A DNA stretch of 64,000 bases from Bacillus sp. FJAT-29814 (GTDB lineage Bacteria; Bacillota; Bacilli; Bacillales; Cytobacillaceae), in NCBI RefSeq assembly GCF_001510715.1, contig NZ_LMTJ01000008.1, positions 441,794 to 505,793 on the forward strand, given 5' to 3'. A program made the translations under genes and the position numbers. Every line of letters begins with the position of its first letter. Position 1 is the stretch's first letter. Under the pieces are notes generated by a model. That model made no database searches, was not told where the DNA came from, and saw only the letters and a program-made list of their open reading frames with translations. Below, piece after piece: positions 35,905 to 44,566 of this stretch.

Positions 35905-36657
35905 ATGAGAGCGGTATTTCTAACAGACAGAGGGAAAGTGCGGGTTCACAATGAAGATGCCGGCGGTGTCTTTCAAAATCTTGATGGCAGCCTTCTTGCC
36001 GTTATTGCTGACGGGATGGGAGGGCATCGCGCCGGCGATGTGGCAAGTAACATGACAGTGGCTCAATTGAAAAACGCTTGGGAGGAGTCCAAGGGTATTA
36101 AAACTGCGGATGCTGCCGAAAAATGGCTAATGGAACATATCTCGATTGTCAACGGACTTTTGTTTGAACATGCCGCTACCCATTCCGAATGCTTTGGGAT
36201 GGGTACGACAATCGTTGCCGCAATCACCACAGATACGTTTGCCACCTTGGCGCACATTGGGGATAGCCGCGGGTATTTGTTAAATGAGTCTGGCTTTAAA
36301 CAAATCACCGAAGATCACTCGCTCGTCAATGAATTGGTCCGTACCGGGCAAATATCGAAGGAAGATGCCGAACATCATCCTCGCAAAAATGTCCTGCTCC
36401 GGTCACTGGGTACTGAAAAAATGGTCGAAATGGATCTAAAAACGATTATGTTCGAAGAAGGCGATATCCTGCTATTATGTTCCGATGGGCTTTCCAATAA
36501 AGTAAGTGAACAAGAAATGATGGAAATTCTCTTGAATGACGAACAGCTGGAGCAAAAAGCCGCAGCCTTTATCTCACTCGCAAATGAATACGGTGGAGAA
36601 GATAATATTACGCTTTCGATTGTAAAGTTTTCCGAGTGCAGTGAGGGTGATTGCTAA
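35905..36657 (+). CDS. prpC: PP2C-family Ser/Thr protein phosphatase PrpC (Stp)
   Basis: PrpC (250 residues) dephosphorylates targets of PrkC. Metal-binding motifs of the PPM/PP2C fold are RVHNEDAGG, VIADGMGGHRAGD, MGTTIVAA, HIGDSRGYL, LCSDGLSNKV and GGEDNITL. ATG 35905 is chosen after GAGGAGACG; a longer frame from 35827 overlaps rlmN. Its stop is immediately followed by the prkC start, so kinase and phosphatase are made together. Confidence 0.96.
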   Translation: MRAVFLTDRGKVRVHNEDAGGVFQNLDGSLLAVIADGMGGHRAGDVASNMTVAQLKNAWEESKGIKTADAAEKWLMEHISIVNGLLFEHAATHSECFGMGTTIVAAITTDTFATLAHIGDSRGYLLNESGFKQITEDHSLVNELVRTGQISKEDAEHHPRKNVLLRSLGTEKMVEMDLKTIMFEEGDILLLCSDGLSNKVSEQEMMEILLNDEQLEQKAAAFISLANEYGGEDNITLSIVKFSECSEGDC

Positions 36658-38628
36658 ATGATGATTGGGAAAAGATTAAGCGGACGCTACAAGATTTTAC
36701 ATATGGTCGGCGGCGGCGGTATGGCCAATGTTTACTTGGCACATGACATGATTCTCGACCGTGACGTTGCCGTAAAAATGCTCCGGCTCGACTTCGCCAA
36801 TGACGAGGAGTTTATTCGGAGATTTCACAGGGAAGCCCAATCGGCGACAAGCCTTGCCCATCCAAACATTGTCAACATTTATGATGTCGGTGAAGAAGAC
36901 GATCTTTATTATATAGTGATGGAATATGTTGATGGGACAACATTGAAACAATACATACAGCAAAACTCGCCTCTTCGAGTCGAAGAAACAATCGGAATCA
37001 TGAGAGAATTGACCTCAGCCATTTCTCATGCACACCACAACCATATTATTCATCGGGATATTAAACCGCAGAACATTTTGATTGATCATGACGGTAATGT
37101 CAAAATTACCGATTTCGGCATTGCCATGGCTTTAACGGCCACAAGCATCACCCAGACAAATTCCGTCCTTGGCTCGGTTCATTACTTATCTCCAGAACAA
37201 GCACGCGGCGGTATGGCCAATCGTAAATCGGACATATACTCTTTAGGCATTGTCATGTTTGAATTATTGACCGGCCGGCTTCCATTTTCGGGAGAATCGG
37301 CAGTTTCAATTGCCTTAAAGCATTTGCAATCCGAAACGCCTTCAGTCAGGAGATGGAATCCAAATATCCCACAAAGTGTGGAAAATATCGTCTTAAAGGC
37401 GACCGCCAAAGACTCATTCCATCGGTATAATAGTGTGGATGAAATGGAGGAAGACTTAAGAACGGCCCTTGATCCCGAAAGAATCAATGAACCAAAGTTT
37501 GTCATCCCGGTTGATGATGAGGCTACGAAGGCCATTCCTGTCATTACCAATGACAAGCCGTTAAAAAATCTCGACGAAACACTGGTTCATAGCAGTGAGA
37601 AAAGTGATTCAGCAGTAAATACGAATAAGGAAAAAAAACCGGGCAAGAAGCGGAAAAAGTGGCCGATCATTTTGATTTCCGCACTTCTGGTACTCATCCT
37701 GCTCGGATTATCGGCCGTGTTCATCTCGGGGATGCTGCAGGCAAAAGATATTAAGATTCCGGATGTAAGCGGCATGAATGAAGAAGATGCGATATCAAAG
37801 CTTAAACTAAAAGGCTTGAATATCGATAAAGCAATTGAACTTACAGATGAAAAAGTCAAACAAGGACAGGTTATCAAGACAGATCCGCCAGCAGGTACAA
37901 CCGTTAAGGAACATGCAAGAGTGACACTGTATGTTAGCAGTGGCAAAGAAAAATATGAGCTTGATGATTATGTTGACCGTCAATTTGATGATATCGTTAG
38001 ACTGTTGGAAAAATTGGATTTTAAAGAAATAAAAAAGATTGAAAAACACGATGATAGTGAACCAGGGACGATTATTGGCCAGAATCCGGCACCAGGTAAA
38101 AAAGTGGTTCCCGAGGATACTATTTTGGAGTTAGAAGTAAGCAAAGGGCCTGAAAAAATTGTCCTCATGGACCTAACGCAATATAGCGTAAAAGCTGCTC
38201 AGGATTATGCTGCATCAGCCGGGTTAACCTTAGATGCTTCTCAGGAACAATATAACGACACAATCCCTAAAGGCATGATTATCTCGCAAGAACCAAAACA
38301 GGGAGCAAATCTGCAAAAAGGCGACAAGATTACCGTGATTGTCTCCAAGGGAAAAGAAGAAAAACCACCGAAAGAATATACCAAGGAAGTAACCGTTGAA
38401 TTTGTCCCGCCTATTCCTGGCCAGCCGGGACAAAAACAGGAGGTCATCATCTATATCGATGATATGGACCACTATCCGACTGTGCCTGCGGACAAATTTT
38501 TTATTACGGAAACCTCAAGACGCCAAATTAAATTAATTATTGCCGAAGGTAAAACAGCAAGCTACAAGGTGTGGCGCGATTCGGAATTGATTGCCGAAGA
38601 AACTGTTAATTACAACGATGTTCAATAA
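36658..38628 (+). CDS. prkC: PASTA-domain membrane Ser/Thr kinase PrkC
   Basis: PrkC (656 residues) senses muropeptides and controls spore germination, translation and wall metabolism. The kinase domain (about 1-275) has the nucleotide loop VGGGGMANVY, K40 in VAVKML, the catalytic Asp in HRDIKPQN (near 134) and DFG (near 152). A transmembrane helix lies near 335-357 after a basic stretch. Outside are three PASTA repeats (about 363-570) and a C-terminal Ig-like domain with Pro-rich PPIPGQPGQ. Same layout as B. subtilis PrkC. Confidence 0.96.
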   Translation: MMIGKRLSGRYKILHMVGGGGMANVYLAHDMILDRDVAVKMLRLDFANDEEFIRRFHREAQSATSLAHPNIVNIYDVGEEDDLYYIVMEYVDGTTLKQYIQQNSPLRVEETIGIMRELTSAISHAHHNHIIHRDIKPQNILIDHDGNVKITDFGIAMALTATSITQTNSVLGSVHYLSPEQARGGMANRKSDIYSLGIVMFELLTGRLPFSGESAVSIALKHLQSETPSVRRWNPNIPQSVENIVLKATAKDSFHRYNSVDEMEEDLRTALDPERINEPKFVIPVDDEATKAIPVITNDKPLKNLDETLVHSSEKSDSAVNTNKEKKPGKKRKKWPIILISALLVLILLGLSAVFISGMLQAKDIKIPDVSGMNEEDAISKLKLKGLNIDKAIELTDEKVKQGQVIKTDPPAGTTVKEHARVTLYVSSGKEKYELDDYVDRQFDDIVRLLEKLDFKEIKKIEKHDDSEPGTIIGQNPAPGKKVVPEDTILELEVSKGPEKIVLMDLTQYSVKAAQDYAASAGLTLDASQEQYNDTIPKGMIISQEPKQGANLQKGDKITVIVSKGKEEKPPKEYTKEVTVEFVPPIPGQPGQKQEVIIYIDDMDHYPTVPADKFFITETSRRQIKLIIAEGKTASYKVWRDSELIAEETVNYNDVQ

Positions 38629-38670
38629 AGGGATAAAAATTCAAATATCTATCAGGCAAGGAGGGCTGCT

Positions 38671-39552
38671 ATGCCTGAAGGGAAAATTGTCAAGGCCTTA
38701 AGTGGTTTTTATTACGTTCTCAATAAGGAAGAATTAATTCAATGCCGGGGAAGAGGAGTATTCCGAAAAAATAAAATTTCCCCGCTTGTTGGCGATGAGG
38801 TCGTTTTCCAAGCGGAAAATGACCAAGAGGGCTACATCCTTGAGGTGAAGGAACGCAAGAATGAATTGGTACGCCCGCCAATCGCAAACGTGGATCAGGC
38901 AATTCTGGTATTCTCGGCGGTTGAGCCGGATTTCAGCACCGTCCTGTTGGACCGATTTCTTGTCCTTGTTGAATTTAACCATATAGAGCCGATTATTTGC
39001 ATTACCAAAATGGATTTAGCAAATGAACTGCAGCACGAGAAGATTGAAGAATTTGCTCGTCAATACCGGGTTGCCGGTTATGAAGTCATTCTTACCTCAT
39101 CGGAAACGGAAACCGGAATCGAACAATTGAACCCGCATCTTGAAAATAAAATATCTGTGTTTGCCGGGCAATCCGGGGTGGGTAAGTCCTCGCTATTGAA
39201 TGTGTTAAGACCTGACCTAGAACTGAAAACAAACGATATTTCTACGCATTTGGGCAGAGGAAGGCATACGACAAGACATGTTGAATTGATAAAAGTGGGC
39301 AATGGTCTTGTTGCAGATACACCCGGCTTTAGTTCATTGGAGTTTGCCAATATTGAAGCTGAGGATTTGACTGCTTGTTTTCCTGAAATTCTGAGGGCAA
39401 GCGAGAATTGCAAATTTCGTGGCTGCTTTCATGTAAGTGAACCCAAGTGCGGGGTAAAGGCCAAGGTGGAAGCAGGGGAAATTCCGGGGTATCGATATCA
39501 ACATTATTTGGATTTTCTCCAGGAAATAAAAGATAGAAAGCCGAGGTATTAA
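38671..39552 (+). CDS. rsgA: Ribosome small-subunit-dependent GTPase RsgA (CpgA/YloQ)
   Basis: RsgA (293 residues) helps late 30S assembly; in Bacillus it is a PrkC substrate and affects cell wall shape. It has an N-terminal OB fold, a circularly permuted GTPase (TKMD before the P-loop GQSGVGKSSLLN near 166, then DTPGFSSLE) and a C-terminal zinc-binding knuckle (CKFRGCFHVSEPKC). GGAGGGCTGCT precedes ATG 38671. Position after prkC is conserved. Confidence 0.95.
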   Translation: MPEGKIVKALSGFYYVLNKEELIQCRGRGVFRKNKISPLVGDEVVFQAENDQEGYILEVKERKNELVRPPIANVDQAILVFSAVEPDFSTVLLDRFLVLVEFNHIEPIICITKMDLANELQHEKIEEFARQYRVAGYEVILTSSETETGIEQLNPHLENKISVFAGQSGVGKSSLLNVLRPDLELKTNDISTHLGRGRHTTRHVELIKVGNGLVADTPGFSSLEFANIEAEDLTACFPEILRASENCKFRGCFHVSEPKCGVKAKVEAGEIPGYRYQHYLDFLQEIKDRKPRY

Positions 39553-39554
39553 AG

Positions 39555-40202
39555 ATGGTAAAAATAGCACCGTCCATCCTTTCTGCCGATTTTGCTAAAT
39601 TGGCAGAGGAAATCACCGCTGTAGAAACAGGGGGAGCCGATTATATTCATGTTGATGTAATGGATGGTCACTTTGTGCCGAATATTACGATTGGGCCGTT
39701 AATTGTCGAGGCAATACGTCCAGTAACAAAGCTGCCGCTTGATGTACATCTAATGATTGAAAACCCTGATCAATATATCGAGGCATTTGCCAAAGCGGGA
39801 GCCGATTATATTACTGTTCATGTGGAAGCATGCCGGCATCTTCACCGGACCATTCAGAACATAAAATCCTTTGGCGTAAAAGCGGGGGTTGTGTTAAATC
39901 CGGCTACACCGGTTAATTCCATCCAGCATATTGTCAAGGATATTGATATGGTTCTCCTCATGTCAGTCAATCCCGGATTTGGGGGTCAGAAATTTATTCC
40001 CGAAGTCCTGCCAAAAATAAAAGAAGTAAAAGAATTGGCAGAGGAAAAAGGCGTTAGTCTAGAAATTGAAATCGATGGCGGGGTAAATCCTGAAACGGCA
40101 AAGTTGTGTATCGAGGCGGGAGCCACCGTGCTTGTTGCCGGTTCGGCCATCTACAATCAACAAGATTATGCCAAGGCGATATCGCTAATTAGAGGATCAT
40201 AA
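39555..40202 (+). CDS. rpe: Ribulose-phosphate 3-epimerase
   Basis: Rpe (215 residues) interconverts ribulose 5-phosphate and xylulose 5-phosphate. TIM-barrel active-site motifs are APSILSADFAKL, HVDVMDGHFVPNITIGP, DVHLMIENP, MSVNPGFGGQKF and EIDGGVNPET, giving the metal His/Asp set. It starts two bases after rsgA. A GCTGTCT-CATA-AGACAGC hairpin follows (40210-40227) but its T-run is weak. Confidence 0.96.
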   Translation: MVKIAPSILSADFAKLAEEITAVETGGADYIHVDVMDGHFVPNITIGPLIVEAIRPVTKLPLDVHLMIENPDQYIEAFAKAGADYITVHVEACRHLHRTIQNIKSFGVKAGVVLNPATPVNSIQHIVKDIDMVLLMSVNPGFGGQKFIPEVLPKIKEVKELAEEKGVSLEIEIDGGVNPETAKLCIEAGATVLVAGSAIYNQQDYAKAISLIRGS

Positions 40203-40209
40203 AGGAGGG

Positions 40210-40227
40210 GCTGTCTCATAAGACAGC
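40210..40227 (+). terminator. Small hairpin between rpe and thiN
   Basis: Perfect 7-bp stem GCTGTCT / AGACAGC with CATA loop, followed by TCTTTGTC. Weak as a terminator; may only attenuate. Confidence 0.45.
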
Positions 40228-40257
40228 TCTTTGTCATACATAAAGGAGTAATAATAG

Positions 40258-40905
40258 ATGGTCATTAATATTCTTGCCGGAGGGCCTGAAGAACTTTTGC
40301 CTGATTTAACAGAATACAATACAGAAAGTGAAGTATGGGTTGGGGTTGACCGCGGGGTTTTCCATCTTTTATCACGGAACATACAACCCATGATGGCCTT
40401 TGGTGATTTTGATTCTGTTTCAGAGCGGGAACTGGCTTTTATTGAAAGCAAAATCACTAATTTGAAACGATTTAAGCCGGAAAAAGATGAAACCGACACC
40501 GAGCTGGCCTTAAATTGGGCAGTCGCTCAAAATCCCGAGGAAATTCGCTTGTTTGGGGCAACCGGTGGCAGGCTTGACCATTTGCTGGCCAATGTCCAGT
40601 TGCTGTTCAAGCCGTTAAGTCAAGGAAATTTCACAAAAATCAGTCTGATTGACCGAAAAAACATTGCCTATTTGGCAGGACCGGGTACCTATTCAGTTGA
40701 AAAAATGCCCGAAAAAAAATACATTTCTTTCGTTCCATTAACACTTAATGTTTCCAATCTTACTCTTCAAGGCTTCAAATTTCCTTTGGAAAATCGTCAT
40801 ATTTCCATGGGTTCTACACTATGTATTAGTAATGAACTTATTAGTGAATATGGTACTTTTTCATTTTCAGAAGGCATATTAATAGTGATAAGAAGTCATG
40901 ATTAA
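40258..40905 (+). CDS. thiN: Thiamine pyrophosphokinase
   Basis: ThiN (215 residues; B. subtilis YloS) transfers pyrophosphate from ATP to thiamine. The N-terminal half has VGVDRGVFHLL, MAFGDFDSVS and the Asp-rich KDETDTELAL; GATGGRLDHLLANVQLL is the substrate motif, and the C-terminal beta domain closes with FSFSEGILIVI. AAAGGAG lies upstream. Last gene of the run before spoVM. Confidence 0.93.
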   Translation: MVINILAGGPEELLPDLTEYNTESEVWVGVDRGVFHLLSRNIQPMMAFGDFDSVSERELAFIESKITNLKRFKPEKDETDTELALNWAVAQNPEEIRLFGATGGRLDHLLANVQLLFKPLSQGNFTKISLIDRKNIAYLAGPGTYSVEKMPEKKYISFVPLTLNVSNLTLQGFKFPLENRHISMGSTLCISNELISEYGTFSFSEGILIVIRSHD

Positions 40906-41016
40906 TAGGCCTCAGTAATTGTGCCCGATTTCGTTCGTTTGAATAATATGGTAAGGGCGGCGAAAGAGGTTTAGTGAATAAGAGTAGAGATGCCGAGATT
41001 TTTGAGGAGGGAAAGT

Positions 41017-41100
41017 ATGAAATTTTATACGATTAAACTGCCGAGATTTTTAGGCGGACTTGTGCGGGCGATGATTGGTGTGTTTAAGAAAAACGAATAG
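41017..41100 (+). CDS. spoVM: Stage V sporulation protein M (SpoVM)
   Basis: SpoVM is a 27-residue amphipathic helix that lands on the convex forespore membrane and anchors SpoIVA for coat assembly; it also interacts with FtsH. The translation begins MKFYTIKLPRFLGG and continues LVRAMIGVFKKNE, keeping the key Pro9 kink. ATG 41017 is five bases after a strong GAGGAGGG. A second in-frame ATG at 40990 would add MPRFLRRES; it is unlikely to be used but shares a 13-base repeat with the gene. Position between thiN and rpmB is conserved. Confidence 0.93.
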   Translation: MKFYTIKLPRFLGGLVRAMIGVFKKNE

Positions 41101-41111
41101 ATATGAGAGCG

Positions 41112-41143
41112 GCACCCAAACCAATTGGGTGCTTTTATTTTTG
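41112..41143 (+). terminator. Terminator after spoVM
   Basis: GCACCCAA (41112-41119), loop ACCAA, TTGGGTGC (41125-41132), then TTTTATTTTT. Confidence 0.88.
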
Positions 41144-41186
41144 CGATTTTGGGCAAGTTAATAAAATAGGGCAGGAAATAAAATGA

Positions 41187-41205
41187 GCATCCTTATTAAG
41201 GATGC
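41187..41205 (-). terminator. Terminator of rpmB
   Basis: GCATCCTT and AAGGATGC form an 8-bp stem with a 3-base loop; on the - strand a TCATTTTATTT tail follows. It lies 10 bases past the rpmB stop. Confidence 0.8.
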
Positions 41206-41215
41206 CCATCAATTA

Positions 41216-41404
41216 TTAAACGCGTTCTACTTTACCAGATCTTAACGCTCTTGCAGAAACCCAAACACGCTTTGGCTTTCCATCAACAAGAATACGAACT
41301 TTTTGTAGGTTGGCACCCCAAGTGCGCTTGTTTGCGTTCATTGCGTGAGAACGTGCATTACCAGTAGTGGTTTTCTTTCCAGTTACTACACATTTACGTG
41401 GCAT
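41216..41404 (-). CDS. rpmB: 50S ribosomal protein L28
   Basis: L28 (62 residues) begins MPRKCVVTGKKTTTGN and contains SHAMNANKRTWGANLQKV, the normal ribosomal L28 pattern. Only one zinc-ribbon-type Cys (C5) is present; the four-Cys form is absent, so this is the zinc-free type. An AAGGAGGGATAG ribosome binding site precedes ATG. It is oriented against its neighbours, as in B. subtilis, and has its own promoter and terminator. Confidence 0.96.
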   Translation of the reverse strand: MPRKCVVTGKKTTTGNARSHAMNANKRTWGANLQKVRILVDGKPKRVWVSARALRSGKVERV

Positions 41405-41450
41405 AGACTATCCCTCCTTAACTAACAAAAGCTTTACCAGCAATCCATAA

Positions 41451-41479
41451 AATATACATTTATATTAGGAAATGGCCAA
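41451..41479 (-). promoter_or_regulatory. Probable SigA promoter of rpmB
   Basis: On the - strand TTGGCC (41479-41474), a 17-base spacer and TATATT (41456-41451). The leader to the start codon is about 40 bases. Confidence 0.55.
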
Positions 41480-41571
41480 GCTGAATTTTCTAGTCTTAAG
41501 ATACCTTAATAATTTATCATACAACCCATTCGAATGCAATAGCTTAGTTTTAAGGTTTCAAGAAAAAAACC

Positions 41572-41610
41572 TTGACAACCTTTTGAAAAAAATGCTGTTA
41601 TAGATAACAG
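41572..41610 (+). promoter_or_regulatory. Promoter with overlapping palindrome upstream of yloU
   Basis: TTGACA (41572-41577), an 18-base spacer whose last three bases are TGC (extended -10), and TGTTAT (41596-41601). A perfect inverted repeat CTGTTAT-AG-ATAACAG (41595-41610) covers the -10 and could be an operator. The following ~80 bases up to yloU are AT-rich with no other clear element. Confidence 0.5.
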
Positions 41611-41692
41611 GCAGGTATGACTTTCAATCTTGCAGTTACTATAGTAAAATGACTGTAGTTAAGGAGCAATTATACATGAGGGGGAACGATTC

Positions 41693-42055
41693 ATGTCCAT
41701 TGAATTAAAAACCAAGTACGGACAAATTGATATTTCCAACGAAGTAATCGCAACCATTGCCGGTGGAGCAGCAATCGAATGCTATGGTATTGTAGGCATG
41801 GCCTCAAAGAATCAAATCAAAGACGGCATTACGGAAATACTCCGCAAGGAAAACTTTACCCGCGGTGTGATTGTTCGTCAGGAAAATGAGGCAATACATA
41901 TCGATATGTACATAATTGTCAGCTATGGAACGAAAATTTCCGAAATTGCTCACAACGTGCAATCAAAGGTGAAATATACCCTTGATAAGACTGTTGGACT
42001 TGCCGTTGACTCGGTTAATATTTACGTTCAAGGAGTTCGTGTGACGAACCCATAG
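41693..42055 (+). CDS. yloU: Asp23/Gls24 family envelope stress-type protein YloU
   Basis: This 120-residue DUF322 (Asp23) protein has the family core ISNEVIATIAGGAAIECYGIVGMA and the C-terminal KVKYTLDKTVGLAVDSVNIYVQGV. Members are soluble proteins that can form membrane-associated arrays in staphylococci; in Bacillus the neighbour fakA suggests a link to lipid metabolism, unproven. GAGGGGGAA precedes ATG 41693. It lies 17 bases before fakA. Confidence 0.9.
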   Translation: MSIELKTKYGQIDISNEVIATIAGGAAIECYGIVGMASKNQIKDGITEILRKENFTRGVIVRQENEAIHIDMYIIVSYGTKISEIAHNVQSKVKYTLDKTVGLAVDSVNIYVQGVRVTNP

Positions 42056-42072
42056 TTAAGGAGGAAGGTTTT

Positions 42073-43755
42073 GTGTCAATAACATCGTTGGATGGAAAAC
42101 GTTTTGCCGAAATGGTCATTTCTGGTGCTAATAATTTGGCGGCAAATGCCAAAATGGTCGATGCGCTAAACGTTTTTCCCGTGCCGGATGGCGATACTGG
42201 AACAAATATGAATTTATCCATGACTTCCGGAGCCAAAGAAGTAAAAAATAATGTGCAGGAGCATATTGGAAAAGTCGGGACTGCCCTTTCCAAAGGCCTG
42301 TTAATGGGGGCTCGGGGAAATTCAGGCGTTATTCTATCCCAGTTGTTCCGTGGTTTTTCCAAAGCGATTGAAGCAAAAGCTCAAATAAATGCCCAAGATT
42401 TTGCCGGCGCATTGGAAGCTGGCGTTGAAACTGCGTATAAAGCTGTAATGAAGCCTGTCGAAGGAACAATTTTAACTGTTGCAAAAGATGCAGCGAAAAA
42501 AGGCGTTCAGGCTGCACAAAAGTCAGGTGATATTATAGTCGTTATGGAGGAAGTTTTAAAAGAAGCAAAAGCTTCGTTAAAGCGGACCCCGGACCTGCTA
42601 CCTGTGTTAAAGGAAGTCGGTGTCGTTGACAGCGGCGGGCAGGGTCTCGTTTGCGTCTATGAAGGTTTTCTTGCCCAGCTAAAAGGCGAACAGCTTCCTG
42701 ATTCACCTGAAGATCTGCCATCAATGGATGAGTTGGTGAGCGCTGAGCATCATAAAAGTGTACAAAGCCATATCAACACGGAAGACATCGTATTTGGATA
42801 TTGTACAGAATTTATGGTGCGGTTTGAAGAAGATAAGCTGGCCAAAAATCCATTCGATGAAACAAACTTCCGGAATGATTTGGACAAATACGGCGATTCC
42901 TTATTAGTCATTGCCGATGATGACGTAGTAAAGGTACATATTCACTCTGAACAGCCGGGAGAAATATTATCCTATGGCCAGCGTTACGGAAACTTAATTA
43001 ACATGAAGATCGAAAATATGCGTCTCCAGCACTCCAATATTGTCGGTGAAACGAAAACACCGCTTGTTTCGGGCCGTACCGAAGCACCAAAGGAAAAACA
43101 GGAGTATGGCATTGTGACCGTATCAATGGGAGCAGGCATTGCCGATTTATTTAAGAGCATCGGTGCCCATGCAGTCATTGAAGGCGGTCAGACAATGAAC
43201 CCAAGCACAGAGGATATTGTGAAGGCTGTCAAGGATGTCAACGCGAAAAAGATCTTTATTTTGCCTAATAATAAAAATATCATTATGGCAGCCCAGCAGG
43301 CAGCCGATGTGGCGGATGAAGAAATCTACGTCATCCCTTCAAAGACGGTGCCACAAGGACTTTCGGCATTGCTGGCATTCAATCCTTCTGCTGATGCGGA
43401 ATCCAATGCAGCAGGCATGACCGAAGCGTTAAATCATGTTAAAACCGGTCAAATTACTTTTGCAGTCCGCGATACTCAAATCGATGGTCTTGAAATTGAA
43501 AAAGATGATTTCATGGGCATAGCTGAAGGTAAAATTGTCGTGAAAAATAAAGACAAACAAAAGGTTGCCCAAGATTTGTTAACACAATTGATGGATGAGG
43601 ATTCGGAAATCCTAACAATTATTTATGGTGAAGATGTGACCGAGGCAGAGGTAGCGACATTGACTCAATTTGTGGAAGAGCAATACAGCGATGTCGAAAT
43701 TGAAGTGCATAATGGCCAACAGCCATTATATTCATTTATCTTTTCAATTGAATAA
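42073..43755 (+). CDS. fakA: Fatty acid kinase catalytic subunit FakA (YloV)
   Basis: FakA (560 residues) phosphorylates FakB-bound fatty acids for phospholipid synthesis. The N-terminal DhaL-type ATP domain shows NVFPVPDGDTGTNMNLSM (metal-binding Asp residues) and ARGNSGVILSQLFRGF; the middle domain contains YCTEFMVRF and VHIHSEQPG; the C-terminal region has FILPNNKNIIMAA. The start is GTG 42073 after AAGGAGGAAGG. It fits with the fap lipid operon downstream; FakB is not in the window. Confidence 0.93.
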   Translation: MSITSLDGKRFAEMVISGANNLAANAKMVDALNVFPVPDGDTGTNMNLSMTSGAKEVKNNVQEHIGKVGTALSKGLLMGARGNSGVILSQLFRGFSKAIEAKAQINAQDFAGALEAGVETAYKAVMKPVEGTILTVAKDAAKKGVQAAQKSGDIIVVMEEVLKEAKASLKRTPDLLPVLKEVGVVDSGGQGLVCVYEGFLAQLKGEQLPDSPEDLPSMDELVSAEHHKSVQSHINTEDIVFGYCTEFMVRFEEDKLAKNPFDETNFRNDLDKYGDSLLVIADDDVVKVHIHSEQPGEILSYGQRYGNLINMKIENMRLQHSNIVGETKTPLVSGRTEAPKEKQEYGIVTVSMGAGIADLFKSIGAHAVIEGGQTMNPSTEDIVKAVKDVNAKKIFILPNNKNIIMAAQQAADVADEEIYVIPSKTVPQGLSALLAFNPSADAESNAAGMTEALNHVKTGQITFAVRDTQIDGLEIEKDDFMGIAEGKIVVKNKDKQKVAQDLLTQLMDEDSEILTIIYGEDVTEAEVATLTQFVEEQYSDVEIEVHNGQQPLYSFIFSIE

Positions 43756-43769
43756 ACAACCGCTAAAAT

Positions 43770-43807
43770 AGAAGGGGCGCCCTCCATTTGGGGCAACCCT
43801 TCTTTTT
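43770..43807 (+). terminator. Terminator after fakA
   Basis: AGAAGGG (43770-43776) pairs with CCCTTCT (43797-43803), with an inner GC/GGGC stem, and TTTTT follows. Confidence 0.8.
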
Positions 43808-43876
43808 GGTTTGTAAAGCGAAATGCGGTTCAAATAGAACCTTGACTAATACACTGATGGTAAGGGGGAGAATAAG

Positions 43877-44539
43877 GTGAAATATAGAAGTGTTTTCGAT
43901 ATTATCGGACCGGTGATGATTGGTCCTTCAAGTTCCCATACTGCGGGTGCGGCAAGAATTGGCCGCGTGGCCAGAAGCCTATTTGGCAGAGAGCCTAAAT
44001 GGGCCAACATATCCCTGTATGGCTCGTTTGCTAAAACTTATAAAGGCCATGGAACCGACGTGGCCATCGTTGGTGGGCTGTTGGATTTTGATACTGATGA
44101 TACACGAATTATCAATGCCCTCGATATTGCAAACGAACGGGGAATGAAAATTCAGTTTATAGAAGAGGATGCCGTGCCTGACCATCCGAATACCGCAAGA
44201 GTTATAATTGGCGACCATAATGGTGAGCTTGAATTGGTCGGAATATCCATTGGCGGCGGAAAAATTGAAATTACCGAGTTAAACGGTTTTGCCTTAAAGC
44301 TGTCAGGAAACCACCCGGCCATTCTCGTGGTCCATAATGACCGCTTCGGCGCGATTGCTAGTGTCGCCAATACTTTGGCCAAGTACGAAATTAACATCGG
44401 CCATATGGAGGTTTCACGCAAGGAAGTCGGAAAAATGGCGCTCATGACCATTGAGGTCGATGAAAATGTGGATGACAAGCTGCTTGAAGAACTTGAACAG
44501 CTTCCGAATATATTAAAAGTAACAAAAATTGTTGACTAA
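43877..44539 (+). CDS. sdaAB: L-serine ammonia-lyase, beta subunit
   Basis: SdaAB (220 residues) forms with SdaAA the iron-sulfur L-serine dehydratase that makes pyruvate and ammonia. The N-terminal domain has the serine-binding GPSSSHTAGAARIGR and the C-terminal part (about 148-220) an ACT domain (AILVVHNDRFGAIASVANTL). GTG 43877 follows TAAGGGGGAG. A 5-bp inverted repeat GGTTC-AAATA-GAACC lies 36 bases upstream. Confidence 0.95.
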   Translation: MKYRSVFDIIGPVMIGPSSSHTAGAARIGRVARSLFGREPKWANISLYGSFAKTYKGHGTDVAIVGGLLDFDTDDTRIINALDIANERGMKIQFIEEDAVPDHPNTARVIIGDHNGELELVGISIGGGKIEITELNGFALKLSGNHPAILVVHNDRFGAIASVANTLAKYEINIGHMEVSRKEVGKMALMTIEVDENVDDKLLEELEQLPNILKVTKIVD

Positions 44540-44566
44540 CGGTCATATGAAAAAGGGGTGAAACCA

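Noticed and set aside
43827..43847. Promoter for sdaAB at TTGACT after the GGTTC-GAACC repeat
   Set aside because: No -10 box stands at 16-18 bases; the position would fall in the ribosome binding site.
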